Assembly (NCBI RefSeq): GCF_000956405.1
Contig: NZ_JYIV01000016.1
Location: 1 to 64,000, forward strand
Reading direction: 5' to 3'
DNA: 64,000 bases
Source: Microbacterium oxydans
GTDB taxonomy: Bacteria > Actinomycetota > Actinomycetes > Actinomycetales > Microbacteriaceae
Made by a program: the position numbers and the translations under genes. Positions 1 to 9,233 of the stretch are shown here, one piece after another. Each line of letters opens with the position of its first letter. Position 1 is the first letter of the stretch. A model generated the notes under the pieces. It made no database searches and was not told the DNA's origin. It saw only the letters and a list, made by a program, of their open reading frames with translations.

Positions 1-4
1 GGGG

Positions 5-652
5 TCAGGAGGGGTGGACGTAGGTCGTGAGCTCCGGGCCGGGGTGCAGCACGCCGTTGACGATCGCCCGGATCGCGAACTCGCTGGTCGCGCCGAGCTC
101 GATCGCCTCCGGGCGCAGGAGCCACTGCAGCTGCAGCCCGTCCATCACCGCGAGGATCGCCGCAGAGGCCGCGGCGACGGAGTCAGGATCGCGCACGCCC
201 TCCTGGGCGCACAGCTCGTGGAACGCGTCGGCGACCTCGCGCCGCAGCGTCGTGTACCTGTCGTCGAAGAACGGGCGCGAAGGATGCTCGTCGGTGACGG
301 ATTCCGCGGAGAGCACCGTGTACGCCTGCACGATGCCCGGTCGCTTCTCGTTCGTGAAGGCGGTGCGCACGAGGTGCAGGAACAGCTCCGGTCCTCCGGG
401 GATGTGCTTCTGGGCGAGGCCTGCGACGTCGTCTCTGTCGCGGTAGGCGAGCACCTCGAGCAGGAGCTTCTGCTTCGAACCGAAGTGGTGCAGCACTCCG
501 GCGTGCGTGATGCCGACCTGCTCGGCGACGTCTGCCAGGGTCCCGTTGGTCGAGCCCTTGTTTCCGAAGATCTCGATCGCGGCCTTGAGGATCTGCTCGC
601 GTTTCTCGAGCGTCGCCGGGCGCACGCGTACTGTCTGGTCGCTGTCTGCCAC
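5..652 (-). CDS. TetR/AcrR-family transcriptional regulator
   Basis: A 215-aa TetR-type DNA-binding protein. The N-terminal helix-turn-helix lies at about residues 17-63 (VGITHAGVLHHFGSK is the recognition-helix region), followed by a helical ligand-binding domain with no recognisable specificity. The GTG start at 652 has a GGAGG about 5 nt upstream. The gene is divergent from the oligosaccharide importer beginning at 810, and an inverted repeat lies between them. It probably represses that importer in the absence of a sugar ligand; this is inferred from position only. Confidence 0.9.
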   Translation of the reverse strand: MADSDQTVRVRPATLEKREQILKAAIEIFGNKGSTNGTLADVAEQVGITHAGVLHHFGSKQKLLLEVLAYRDRDDVAGLAQKHIPGGPELFLHLVRTAFTNEKRPGIVQAYTVLSAESVTDEHPSRPFFDDRYTTLRREVADAFHELCAQEGVRDPDSVAAASAAILAVMDGLQLQWLLRPEAIELGATSEFAIRAIVNGVLHPGPELTTYVHPS

Positions 653-718
653 CGCGGCCTCCTCTCCATCGTGGGACTGTGCTTGCGGTCAAACTTACTA
701 CTCGGTAACCTCACGGAA

Positions 719-740
719 GCTTACTTTCTCGACAGTAAGC
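719..740. promoter_or_regulatory. Inverted repeat, candidate TetR operator
   Basis: Arms GCTTACT and AGTAAGC flank an 8-nt centre. A weaker related element (TTAC, 6 nt, GTAA) lies at 695-708. Both are in the divergent intergenic region between the TetR gene and the importer, where a local repressor would act. Binding is inferred. Confidence 0.5.
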
Positions 741-809
741 AAATCACGATGGCCGGCGGGCCCCCGTCCGCCGGCGACACAGCACAAAGACCCGTGCCTA
801 GGAGAAGCA

Positions 810-2468
810 ATGAAGCTCAGAAAGTCTCTGATCGCCGCGACCGCGATCACCGCACTCGGCGTGTCAGCCCTCGCCGGCTGTTCGGCGGGCGGTGGATCCG
901 CTGACGGCGGTTCCGCATCCCTCACCATCGCCAAGCCGGACGGCGCGATCACCACCGAGTCGAACAACCCGTTCGTCGGCGACTCCGCCGCGTCGAAGTA
1001 CGGCTACGCCAAGGTCGTGTTCGAGACCCTGGCCCTCGTGAACCAGACCGGCGACCGCGGTGTCACGCCGTGGCTCGCCGAGAGCCTCGAGTGGAACGAC
1101 GACTACACGCAGCTCACGGTCGTCCCCCGCGCCGACGTCACCTGGAGCGACGGCGAGCCGTTCACGGCCGAGGACATCGTCTTCTCCTTCGAGACCGCCT
1201 CGATCCCCGCCCTCGACACCGCCGGCCTCAAGTTCGAGGGCGCCGAGGTCGACGGTGACAAGGTCGTGCTGAGCTTCGGCGACTCCAAGTACGTCAACCA
1301 GGCACGCGTGCTGCACGTGCCGATCGTCCCCAAGCACATCTGGGAGAACTTCGACGACCCGGCCACCGACCCCGTCAAGGGCGACGACCTCGTCGGCACC
1401 GGCCCCTACGCGATGGCGAACTGGTCGACCGAGTCGGTCACGCTCGACGCGCGCGACGACTACTGGGGCGGCGACCTCGCCGTGCCGGAGCTGCACTACG
1501 TCTCGTACGGCGACAACACCGCCCTCACCACGGCCCTCGCGAACGGCGACGCCGACTGGGCGCAGGCGTTCATCCCGCAGATCCAGGAGCAGTTCATCTC
1601 GGCCGACCCCGAGCACAACCAGTTCCTCGCCTCGCCGACCACCGGCTCTGCCACGCTGTTCATGAACCTGCAGCAGAAGCCGTTCGACGACCCGGCCTTC
1701 CGTCAGGCGCTCGCCTGGGTGATCGACCGCGACGCCTACGTCGACATCGCGCGCGAGGGCGCCAGCGAGGCCGTCTGGTCGGTCACCGGTCTGTCGTCGA
1801 TCCTCGAAGACGAGATCCAGCCCGAGTTCCAGGGCGTCGACTACAAGGTCGACGCCGAGAAGGCGCGTGGCCTGCTGGAGACCGCCGGCTACACCTGGAA
1901 GGACGACGCCCTGATGGACCCCGACGGCACGCCCGTCTCCTTCACGCTCTCCGTCCCGTCCGGCTGGAGCGACTGGAACACCGCGCAGGAGCTCATCGCC
2001 GAGGACGTGAAGGACAGCATCGGCGCCGAGGTCAAGATCGACATGCCCGACTGGGGCGGCTGGGCCGATCCCCGCGACAACGGCACGTTCTCGGCGATCA
2101 TCCACTGGCTGGAGGACAGCGGCACCGCATACGGTCTCTACACGTCGACCATGGACCCGCGCTGGATCTCGCCCGAGGGCAAGGCCGGCTTCAACTTCGG
2201 CCGCTTCGACGACCCGGAGGCGACCGCTGCGCTGAACACCTACGCCAACGCCTCGTCCGACGAGGAGCGCACCACCGCGATCGACACGCTGCAGACGATC
2301 TTCTCGGAGCAGGTGCCGGCCATCCCGCTGGGCGCCCACCCGCTGCTGGGTGAGTTCAACACGCGCAACTACGTCGGCTGGCCGTCGGAGACCGACACCT
2401 ACGCGTCCGCCGACCCGACGCAGCCGAACATCGTGCAGATCCTCACGAAGCTGAAGCCCGCCGAGTAA
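810..2468 (+). CDS. ABC transporter substrate-binding lipoprotein (family 5, oligosaccharide/peptide)
   Basis: A 552-aa extracytoplasmic receptor of the OppA/DppA class. A lipoprotein signal peptide ends in LAGC with Cys24 as the lipidation site, followed by a Gly/Ser-rich linker. The rest matches SBP_bac_5 (for example the stretch FTAEDIVFSFE near residue 115). The ATG at 810 follows AGGAG by about 5 nt. An upstream in-frame ATG exists but would add about 100 residues that do not look like protein. Its operon carries a GH3 glucosidase, which favours a beta-gluco- or xylo-oligosaccharide over a peptide as ligand. Exact specificity cannot be read from sequence. Confidence 0.92.
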   Translation: MKLRKSLIAATAITALGVSALAGCSAGGGSADGGSASLTIAKPDGAITTESNNPFVGDSAASKYGYAKVVFETLALVNQTGDRGVTPWLAESLEWNDDYTQLTVVPRADVTWSDGEPFTAEDIVFSFETASIPALDTAGLKFEGAEVDGDKVVLSFGDSKYVNQARVLHVPIVPKHIWENFDDPATDPVKGDDLVGTGPYAMANWSTESVTLDARDDYWGGDLAVPELHYVSYGDNTALTTALANGDADWAQAFIPQIQEQFISADPEHNQFLASPTTGSATLFMNLQQKPFDDPAFRQALAWVIDRDAYVDIAREGASEAVWSVTGLSSILEDEIQPEFQGVDYKVDAEKARGLLETAGYTWKDDALMDPDGTPVSFTLSVPSGWSDWNTAQELIAEDVKDSIGAEVKIDMPDWGGWADPRDNGTFSAIIHWLEDSGTAYGLYTSTMDPRWISPEGKAGFNFGRFDDPEATAALNTYANASSDEERTTAIDTLQTIFSEQVPAIPLGAHPLLGEFNTRNYVGWPSETDTYASADPTQPNIVQILTKLKPAE

Positions 2469-2480
2469 GCACCACCCGAA

Positions 2481-2516
2481 GGGGAGCCCGGTCCGGTCAC
2501 ACGGCTCGGGCTCCCC
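2481..2516 (+). terminator. Intercistronic hairpin after the binding-protein gene
   Basis: A perfect 10-bp stem (GGGGAGCCCG / CGGGCTCCCC) with a 16-nt loop, lying 13 nt past the receptor stop and 24 nt before the first ATPase. Such structures usually cause partial termination or 3' protection, giving more receptor than ATPase. There is no U-tract, so attenuation or stabilisation is more likely than full termination. Confidence 0.6.
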
Positions 2517-2539
2517 ACCAGGTCGACGAAGGACACCCC

Positions 2540-3364
2540 ATGCCAGATCCCCTGCTCACCGTGCGCGACTTCTCCGTCGTGTACGACGTCGATCCGCCCG
2601 TCGAGGCGGTGAAGAACGTGACCCTCGAACTGCAGCGCGGCGAGATCCTCGGCCTCGCCGGGGAGAGCGGATGCGGCAAGACCACGCTCGCCTACGGTGT
2701 GCAGCGCCTGCTGCGTGCCCCGGCCGTGATCACGGGTGGCAGCGTCACCTTCCACGATGCGACCGGCATCGACGTCGACATCAACGCGCTCGACGTCGAC
2801 GCGATGCAGCGGTTCCGCTGGGACAAGGTGTCGATGGTGTTCCAGGGCGCGATGAACGCCCTCAACCCCGTGGCGACGATCGGCTCGCAGCTGGAGGACG
2901 TGTTCGAGATCCACCGCCCCGACATGAACCGCAAGCAGCGGCGTGCCGAGGCCGAGGAGCTGCTCGAGATCGTCAAGGTCGGCCGTCAGCGTGTGCGCTC
3001 CTTCCCGCACGAGCTCTCCGGCGGCATGCGTCAGCGCGTCATGATCGCCATGGCCCTGGCGCTGCGTCCGCAGCTGATGGTCATGGACGAGCCGACGACC
3101 GCGCTCGACGTGCTGGTGCAGCGGGAGATCCTCAAGCAGATCTCGCAGCTGCGGCACGAGTTCGGCTTCTCGGTGATCTTCATCACCCACGACCTGCCGC
3201 TCCTGCTGGAGATCAGCGACCGGATCGCGATCATGCGCGAAGGCGAGATCATCGAGCTCGATACGGCAGAGCGCATCTGGACGCAGCCGGAGCACGAGTA
3301 CACGAAGACGCTGCTGTCGTCGTTCCCCCGGCTCACCGGGGAGAGAGGGGTGCTGGTGCGATGA
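2540..3364 (+). CDS. Oligosaccharide/oligopeptide ABC transporter ATPase (OppD-like)
   Basis: A 274-aa ATPase powering the importer. Walker A is GESGCGKTT (about residues 41-49), the signature is LSGGMRQR (about 158-165), and Walker B is LMVMDEP followed by the D-loop. The C-terminal region is of the oligopeptide type (EHEYTKTLL). The gene ends in a 4-nt ATGA overlap with the second ATPase, so translation is coupled. It pairs with the OppF-like subunit as a heterodimer. Confidence 0.92.
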   Translation: MPDPLLTVRDFSVVYDVDPPVEAVKNVTLELQRGEILGLAGESGCGKTTLAYGVQRLLRAPAVITGGSVTFHDATGIDVDINALDVDAMQRFRWDKVSMVFQGAMNALNPVATIGSQLEDVFEIHRPDMNRKQRRAEAEELLEIVKVGRQRVRSFPHELSGGMRQRVMIAMALALRPQLMVMDEPTTALDVLVQREILKQISQLRHEFGFSVIFITHDLPLLLEISDRIAIMREGEIIELDTAERIWTQPEHEYTKTLLSSFPRLTGERGVLVR

Positions 3365-4167
3365 CCACCCTCGAATTCCGCCACGTCACGAAGGCCTACA
3401 ACGTCCGAGGTGCAGGGCAGATCAAAGCCCTCGACGACGTGAGCTTCACCCTGACGTCGGGCCAGACGATCGGCCTGGTCGGACAGTCCGGCAGCGGCAA
3501 GTCCACGATCGCGAAGATCCTCACCCAGCTCGAGACCCCGACCAGCGGCGAGGTGCTGCTCGACGGCACGCCCATCCCGCGCCGCGGCAAGGGCCTGCGA
3601 AAGTACCGCCAGCAGCTGCGGATGGTGTTCCAGGATCCGTTCGCCTCGCTCAACCCCTACCACTCGATCCGCTACCACCTGGAGCGGCCCATCCGCCTCG
3701 ACGATGTGGTGCCCAAGAAGGACACCGAGAACGAGGTGCGCCGACTCCTCGACCGGGTGCGCCTCGATGCGGACGCGGTGATCGACCGCCGCCCCCACGA
3801 GCTGTCGGGTGGTCAGCGTCAGCGTGTGGCCATCGCCCGTGCCCTGGCCTCGCGTCCCTCGCTCCTCGTCGCCGACGAGCCGGTGTCGATGCTCGACGTC
3901 TCCATCCGGCTCGGCGTGCTGAACCTGCTCGCCGACCTGCAGCGCGAAGAGGGACTAGGCGTGCTCTACATCACGCACGACCTGGCCACGGCCCGTCACT
4001 TCAGCGACGAGATCATGGTCCTCAACCAGGGGCGCGTGGTCGAGTACGGCACCGCAGACGACGTGATCCTCGACCCGCAGGACCCCTACACCCGCGAACT
4101 GCGCGCGGCCTCTCCCGATCCGGAGAAGCATTTCGCCGCAGCGGCATCGAACGGAGGCGCGCTGTGA
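3361..4167 (+). CDS. Oligosaccharide/oligopeptide ABC transporter ATPase (OppF-like)
   Basis: A 268-aa second ATPase of the same importer. It has Walker A GQSGSGKST, Q-loop FQDPFASLNPYHS, signature LSGGQRQR and Walker B LLVADEPVSMLD. The Q-loop wording FASLNP is typical of OppF/DppF proteins. The ATG overlaps the previous stop by 4 nt, and the stop overlaps the GTG of the first permease. Confidence 0.92.
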   Translation: MTTLEFRHVTKAYNVRGAGQIKALDDVSFTLTSGQTIGLVGQSGSGKSTIAKILTQLETPTSGEVLLDGTPIPRRGKGLRKYRQQLRMVFQDPFASLNPYHSIRYHLERPIRLDDVVPKKDTENEVRRLLDRVRLDADAVIDRRPHELSGGQRQRVAIARALASRPSLLVADEPVSMLDVSIRLGVLNLLADLQREEGLGVLYITHDLATARHFSDEIMVLNQGRVVEYGTADDVILDPQDPYTRELRAASPDPEKHFAAAASNGGAL

Positions 4168-5252
4168 GCACCGCATTCCCCCAGCTCGACGACAACGACC
4201 TCGTCGCCCGCGATGCCCTCGAGGTCGGCACGACGGCGACCAAGGCAGAGCGCACCAGGCGGCCGGTGCCGTGGCGCTTCTTCGCCGGCCGTGCGGCGTT
4301 CTACCTGTTCACGCTCTGGGCAGCGATCACGATCAACTTCTTCCTGCCCCGCCTCATGAAGGGCGATGCGGTCAGCTCGTATCTCGCGCGCAACCGCACC
4401 GTGAGCCCCGAGGCGGCAGATGCCCTGCGCGTGCTGCTCGGCATCGACACCGACACCTCGATCTGGCAGCAGTACCTCGAGTACTGGGGGATGCTGCTGC
4501 GCGGCGACCTCGGCATCTCGACCCTGCACGGTTTGCGGCCCGTCGCCGAGGTGCTCGCCGCCGCCCTGCCCTGGACGCTCGGGCTGGTCGGCATCGCGAC
4601 CATCATCTCGTTCGCGATCGGCACGCTGCTCGGAGCCGTCGTCGGATGGAAGCGGGGAAGCAGGCTCGACGCGATCATCCCGGTGACGACGTTCTTCAAC
4701 ACGATCCCGTACTTCTGGCTGGGACTCATCGCGATCGCGATCTTCTCCTCGACCCTGAAGTGGTTCCCGTCCTCGCACGCCTACGACAAGGGGCAGTCGC
4801 CGGAATGGAGTCTCGACTTCATCGGCCAGGTGATCATGCACGGCACGCTCCCGGCACTGACCATCGTGGTCGCCTCGCTCGGCGGCTGGGTGCTCGGCAT
4901 GCGCAACATGATGCTGACGGTGCTCGACGACGACTACATCACGGTCGCGCAGGCGAAGGGCATGCCCAACAAGCGGGTGCTCTGGGGCTACGCCGCCCGC
5001 AACGCGGTGCTGCCGCAGATCCAGAGCTTCGCGCTGTCGATCGGCTTCATCGTCGGCGGCACGATCGTCATGGAGATGGTCTTCAGCTATCCGGGTGTCG
5101 GCAAGCTGCTGCTCGACGCGACCAACGCCAAGGACTTCGCCCTCATGCAGGGCGTGTTCCTCGTGATCACGCTGTCGGTGCTCGTGGCCAACATCCTCGC
5201 CGATGTCGTCTACGCCTACCTCGACCCGCGCACGCGCCAGATGGAGTCCTGA
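4164..5252 (+). CDS. ABC transporter permease (OppB-like)
   Basis: A 362-aa inner-membrane subunit with about six membrane segments. The first crosses at about residues 45-65 (YLFTLWAAITINFFLPRL, a typical OppB N-terminus). The EAA loop is seen near residue 270 (AQAKGMPNKRVLWGYAARNA). A GTG start at 4164 overlaps the OppF stop. The N-terminal extension before the first helix is slightly longer than usual. Confidence 0.9.
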   Translation: MSTAFPQLDDNDLVARDALEVGTTATKAERTRRPVPWRFFAGRAAFYLFTLWAAITINFFLPRLMKGDAVSSYLARNRTVSPEAADALRVLLGIDTDTSIWQQYLEYWGMLLRGDLGISTLHGLRPVAEVLAAALPWTLGLVGIATIISFAIGTLLGAVVGWKRGSRLDAIIPVTTFFNTIPYFWLGLIAIAIFSSTLKWFPSSHAYDKGQSPEWSLDFIGQVIMHGTLPALTIVVASLGGWVLGMRNMMLTVLDDDYITVAQAKGMPNKRVLWGYAARNAVLPQIQSFALSIGFIVGGTIVMEMVFSYPGVGKLLLDATNAKDFALMQGVFLVITLSVLVANILADVVYAYLDPRTRQMES

Positions 5253-5253
5253 C

Positions 5254-6411
5254 ATGACCGTTCCCACCACCGCAGCGACCACGGCGCCGGACGGATCGGC
5301 CGTCGTCTCCGGCATGCCAGAGACCGCCACGTTGCGCACCCCGCCGGCGGGAACGCCACCGCGCAAGACCTTCTGGTCGCAGCTCGCGCAGGCGTTCGCG
5401 ATGTTCCGCAACCCCAAGTCGATCGCCGGGCTCATCATCCTCGGGGTGTTCGTGCTCATCGCGATCCTCGCCCCGTGGATCGCCCCGTACGGGCCGACCC
5501 AGAAGGACCGCACGGCGCTGCGTCAGCCGCCCTCCTGGGAGCACTGGCTGGGCACGACGCACATGGGCGAAGACGTCTTGAGCCAGATCATCTACGGCAC
5601 CCGCGGGGTGATCGTCGTCGGCTTCCTCGCGGCGTTCATCGCCACGATCATCGCGATCACGATCGGCGTGATCGCCGGCTACGTGCGCGGCTGGAAGAGC
5701 GAATCGCTCTCGGCGCTGACCAACGTGTTCCTGGTGATCCCCGGCATCCCGCTCATCATCATCATCGCCTCGCAGTTCGAGAACCCGCCGCTGATCGTGA
5801 TCGCCGCGGTGCTCGGGATAACGGGATGGGCATGGGGTGCCCGCGTGCTCCGTGCGCAGACCATGTCGCTGCGCAACCGCGACTTCATCCAGGCCGCCCG
5901 CGCGAACGGCGAGCCGCTGCGCCGCATCATCACGGTCGAGATGCTCCCGAACCTCATGGCGCTCATCGCCTCGAGCTTCGTCGGCACCGTGACCGCGGCC
6001 ATCCTCGGGCTCACGACCCTGGCCTTCATCGGCGTGATCCCGGTCAGCAACCTGAACTGGGGCACCATCCTTTTCTGGGCGCAGCAGAACGGCGCCTTCC
6101 CGCGGCTGTGGTGGTGGTACGTGCCGGCAGGGCTGTGCATCGCGATCATCGGCGTCGCGCTCTCGCTCATCAACTTCGGCATCGACGAGTACGTCAATCC
6201 GAGGCTGCGGTCGGCCGGAGAGCGGGCCAGGGCGATGAAGAAGAAGGGGCTGAACGTGAACGACGCCGTCACGGTGGTCCGCAGCGTGCCCCTGCCGAAG
6301 AAGGCACCCGATCCCGTATCGTCGGCGACCTCGTCGGGCGCTTCCGACACGACCGACACGACCGACTCCTCGAAGACCTCGACACCGAACACGAACCAGA
6401 ACACGAAGTGA
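5254..6411 (+). CDS. ABC transporter permease (OppC-like)
   Basis: A 385-aa partner permease, starting 1 nt after the OppB stop. It has the OppC N-terminal domain (FRNPKSIAGLIILGVFVLIAI), the periplasmic LGTTHMGEDVLSQIIYG motif and an EAA loop (AARANGEPLRRIITVEMLPN). The C-terminus carries an unusual cytoplasmic tail of about 60 residues, ending in a low-complexity Ser/Thr/Asp stretch (about 360-380). The stop overlaps the ATG of the GH3 gene. Confidence 0.9.
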   Translation: MTVPTTAATTAPDGSAVVSGMPETATLRTPPAGTPPRKTFWSQLAQAFAMFRNPKSIAGLIILGVFVLIAILAPWIAPYGPTQKDRTALRQPPSWEHWLGTTHMGEDVLSQIIYGTRGVIVVGFLAAFIATIIAITIGVIAGYVRGWKSESLSALTNVFLVIPGIPLIIIIASQFENPPLIVIAAVLGITGWAWGARVLRAQTMSLRNRDFIQAARANGEPLRRIITVEMLPNLMALIASSFVGTVTAAILGLTTLAFIGVIPVSNLNWGTILFWAQQNGAFPRLWWWYVPAGLCIAIIGVALSLINFGIDEYVNPRLRSAGERARAMKKKGLNVNDAVTVVRSVPLPKKAPDPVSSATSSGASDTTDTTDSSKTSTPNTNQNTK

Positions 6412-8657
6412 TGACCTCTCAGACTCTGACCACGCAGCTTCCGTACCAGGACCCCGCCCTCTCGATCCCCGAGCGCGTGGCGGACCTCCTCAGCCGCATG
6501 ACGCTGGAGGAGAAGGTCGGGCAGATGCTCCAGCTCGACGCCCGCGACGACATCGACGACCACATCGCCCGTCGGCACGCGGGGTCGATCCTGCACACCT
6601 CTCCCGAGCGCATCCTGCGGGCGAACGAGCTCACGGCGCAGACCCGGCTCCGCATCCCGCTGCTGGTGGGCGAGGACTGCATCCACGGGCACTCGTTCTG
6701 GCCCGGGGCGACCATCTACCCCACGCAGCTCGGCATGGCCGCGTCGTGGGATTCCGAGCTCGTGGAACGCGTCGCCCGCGCCACGGCCGAGGAGGTCGCG
6801 GTGACCGGCATCCACTGGACGTTCTCGCCCGTGCTGTGCATCGCCCGCGATCTGCGCTGGGGCCGTATCGACGAGACCTTCGGCGAGGACCCATTCCTCA
6901 TCGGCGAGCTGGCCTCGGCGATGGTGCGCGGCTACCAGGGCGAGGGACTCGACGACCCCACGGCCATCCTCGCCACGGCCAAGCACTTCGCCGGGTACTC
7001 CGAGACCCAGGGTGGGCGCGACGCGAGCGAGGCGGACATCTCCCGCCGCAAGTTGCGCTCGTGGTTCCTGCCGCCGTTCGAGCGCGTGGCCCGCGAGGGC
7101 TGCCGGACGTTCATGCTCGGCTACCAGACCACCGACGGCGTGCCGATCACCACCAACGACTGGCTGCTCAGCGACGTGCTGCGCGGGGAGTGGGGCTATA
7201 CCGGCACGCTCATCACCGACTGGGACAACGTCGGCCGCATGGTGTGGGAGCAGCGGATCCAGCCCGACATCACGCACGCGGCCGCGGCGGCCGTGCGCGC
7301 CGGCAACGACATGATCATGACCACGCCGGGCTTCTTCGAAGGAGCGCTGGACGCGGTGGCGAAGGGCATGCTCGACGAGGACGCCTTCGATGCGGCGGCT
7401 GCCCGCATCCTCACCCTCAAGTTCGAACTCGGCCTGTTCGAGAACCCTCGTCTGCCCGGCACCGAGCTCGACGCCGTGGTGGGCAGCGCGGAGCACGCGC
7501 AGCTGAACCTCGAGGTCGCCCGCCGCTCGCTCGTGCTGCTCGAGAACGACGGTGTGCTGCCCCTCGACCCTGCGGCTTCCCTGAAGGTCACGGTCACCGG
7601 ACCGCTCGCCGACGACGCGCAGACTCAGCTCGGCGACTGGGCCGGCGGGTCCGGGCAGGCGGGATGGCTCGACGGTCAGCCCCGCGAGATGATCACGACC
7701 GTGCTCGACGGGCTGCAGGCGATCGACGGCTGGAGCGTCACGCACACCCGCGGCGCCGACATCCTCACGCTCGAGGAAGACCCGCAGGGGGCATTCTTCC
7801 CCGACAAGCAGCCCCGTCCCCCGGTCGTGCGGGCCTGCGAGCCCGATGCCGCGCTGATCGCGGAGGCTGTGGCTGCCGCTGCGGAGTCCGACGTCGTCGT
7901 GGCGGTCGTCGGCGACCGGATCGAGCTCGTCGGCGAGGGCCGCTCCACCGCGACCCTCGAGCTCATCGGTGGGCAGAACGCCCTGATCGATGCGCTCATC
8001 GCGACCGGGAAGCCCGTCGTGATCGTGCTGCTCGCCTCGAAGCCGCTCGTGCTCCCGGCGTCCGCGTCGAAGGCGGCAGCCGTGATCTGGGCGGCGAACC
8101 CCGGCATGCAGGGCGGGCGTGCGCTGGCCGAGATCATCTCCGGGGCGGCCGAGCCGTCCGGGCGTCTGCCGATCTCCTTCGCCCGCCACGTGGGTCAGCA
8201 GCCGACGTACTACAACCAGATCCGCGGACAGCACGGCGACCGCTACGCCGACCTCACGCAGTCGCCGACCTGGGCGTTCGGAGAGGGCCTGTCGTACACC
8301 ACTGTGGAGTACTCGGACCTCGTGCTGGAGGAGACCTCGTTGGGGGAGTCCGACACGATCGTCGGGCACGTCACGGTGTCGAACACCGGCGACCGACCTG
8401 CTCGCGAGACCGTGCAGGTGTATGTGCGCGACTCCGTGACCAGCGTGAGCTGGACCGACAAGGAGCTCAAGACCTTCCGCCAGGTCGACCTCGCTCCGGG
8501 CGAGTCCGTGCGGGTGCAGCTCGAGCTGCCGGTGTCCGACTGCACGATCGTCGACGCCGCGGGCACGCGTCTGGTCGAGGCCGGCACGTTCGAGCTGCTG
8601 GTCGGCCCGAGCTCCCGCGATGAGGTGCTCCTCTCCGCGGACTTCGAGGTGCGCTGA
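6411..8657 (+). CDS. Glycoside hydrolase family 3 beta-glucosidase
   Basis: A 748-aa cytoplasmic enzyme without a signal peptide, so it acts on imported oligosaccharides. The GH3 N-terminal barrel carries the nucleophile Asp in LITDWDN (about residue 269) and the substrate-binding KHFAGYSETQGG. The C-terminal alpha/beta domain and a fibronectin III-like end (VSNTGDRPARETVQVYV) complete the BglX-type layout. The ATG overlaps the permease stop, making it the last gene of the operon. It probably releases glucose or xylose from beta-linked oligosaccharides. Substrate specificity is inferred. Confidence 0.92.
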   Translation: MTSQTLTTQLPYQDPALSIPERVADLLSRMTLEEKVGQMLQLDARDDIDDHIARRHAGSILHTSPERILRANELTAQTRLRIPLLVGEDCIHGHSFWPGATIYPTQLGMAASWDSELVERVARATAEEVAVTGIHWTFSPVLCIARDLRWGRIDETFGEDPFLIGELASAMVRGYQGEGLDDPTAILATAKHFAGYSETQGGRDASEADISRRKLRSWFLPPFERVAREGCRTFMLGYQTTDGVPITTNDWLLSDVLRGEWGYTGTLITDWDNVGRMVWEQRIQPDITHAAAAAVRAGNDMIMTTPGFFEGALDAVAKGMLDEDAFDAAAARILTLKFELGLFENPRLPGTELDAVVGSAEHAQLNLEVARRSLVLLENDGVLPLDPAASLKVTVTGPLADDAQTQLGDWAGGSGQAGWLDGQPREMITTVLDGLQAIDGWSVTHTRGADILTLEEDPQGAFFPDKQPRPPVVRACEPDAALIAEAVAAAAESDVVVAVVGDRIELVGEGRSTATLELIGGQNALIDALIATGKPVVIVLLASKPLVLPASASKAAAVIWAANPGMQGGRALAEIISGAAEPSGRLPISFARHVGQQPTYYNQIRGQHGDRYADLTQSPTWAFGEGLSYTTVEYSDLVLEETSLGESDTIVGHVTVSNTGDRPARETVQVYVRDSVTSVSWTDKELKTFRQVDLAPGESVRVQLELPVSDCTIVDAAGTRLVEAGTFELLVGPSSRDEVLLSADFEVR

Positions 8658-8683
8658 ACCGTCGAGACCCACTCTCCTCGCCC

Positions 8684-8738
8684 AGACCCACTCCCGCCGA
8701 CGCATGCGGCGATGGGTCTCGGCGGCGGGAGTGGGTCT
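8684..8738. terminator. Long hairpin between convergent GH3 and soxR genes
   Basis: A perfect 16-bp stem (AGACCCACTCCCGCCG with its complement at 8723-8738). The AGACCCACTC word also occurs upstream at about 8665 and, inverted, at about 8711 and 8752. Alternative pairings are therefore possible. It sits between two convergent genes, so a bidirectional terminator is likely. Confidence 0.65.
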
Positions 8739-8763
8739 CGCTGCGTTCGCAGGGGAGTGGGCC

Positions 8764-9213
8764 CTAGTCCTGCAGTCGCTGCGGACCGGCGCCTTGCGTT
8801 CCGAGCGCGTCGTCGGGGTTGAGCAGTCCGCAGGCCTTCATCGACAGGCAGCCGCAGCCGATGCAGCCGGTGAGTTCGCGTTCCAAGCGTTCGATGCCCT
8901 CGCGACGTTTCTCCAGCTCACGCTTCCAGCGGCGGGAGGCCCGCTGCCAGTCCTCGTGGCTCGGGGTCTCGGTCAGCGGCACGTCGGCGAAGGCCGTCTG
9001 CACGTCGGAGAGCGGGATGCCGAGGCGCTTGGCGACGGTGATGAGCGAGACGCGGCGCAGCATGTGTCGTGCGTAGCGGCGTTGGTTGCCCGGGGTGCGG
9101 GTCGACGCGATGAGCCCGAGGGTCTCGTAGAAGTGCAGCGCGGAAGCGGCGACTCCGGTGCGTCGGGTCATCTCGCCGATCGTGAGCGGCTCGTCGGGCG
9201 CATGCGGACTCAT
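8764..9213 (-). CDS. soxR: Redox-sensitive MerR-family activator SoxR
   Basis: A 149-aa MerR-type regulator with a [2Fe-2S] sensor. The N-terminal MerR helix-turn-helix (LTIGEMTRRTGVAASALHFYE) is followed by a dimerisation helix. The SoxR cysteine cluster C-x2-C-x-C-x5-C lies at residues 117-128 (CIGCGCLSMKAC). The ATG at 9213 has AAAGGCGG just upstream; an in-frame ATG 23 codons earlier lies inside the SoxR box and is less likely. It is divergent from a ferredoxin operon, and the shared region holds a near-consensus SoxR box. In actinobacteria SoxR senses redox-active compounds directly. Confidence 0.95.
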   Translation of the reverse strand: MSPHAPDEPLTIGEMTRRTGVAASALHFYETLGLIASTRTPGNQRRYARHMLRRVSLITVAKRLGIPLSDVQTAFADVPLTETPSHEDWQRASRRWKRELEKRREGIERLERELTGCIGCGCLSMKACGLLNPDDALGTQGAGPQRLQD

Positions 9214-9233
9214 CAGGCCGCCTTTCCTTCGAT

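Noticed and set aside
864..2339. Long open frame antisense to the binding-protein gene (491 codons)
   Set aside because: High-GC shadow frame. The plus strand encodes a clear family-5 receptor with signal peptide, and the antisense translation is Arg/Val/Gly-rich with no motif.
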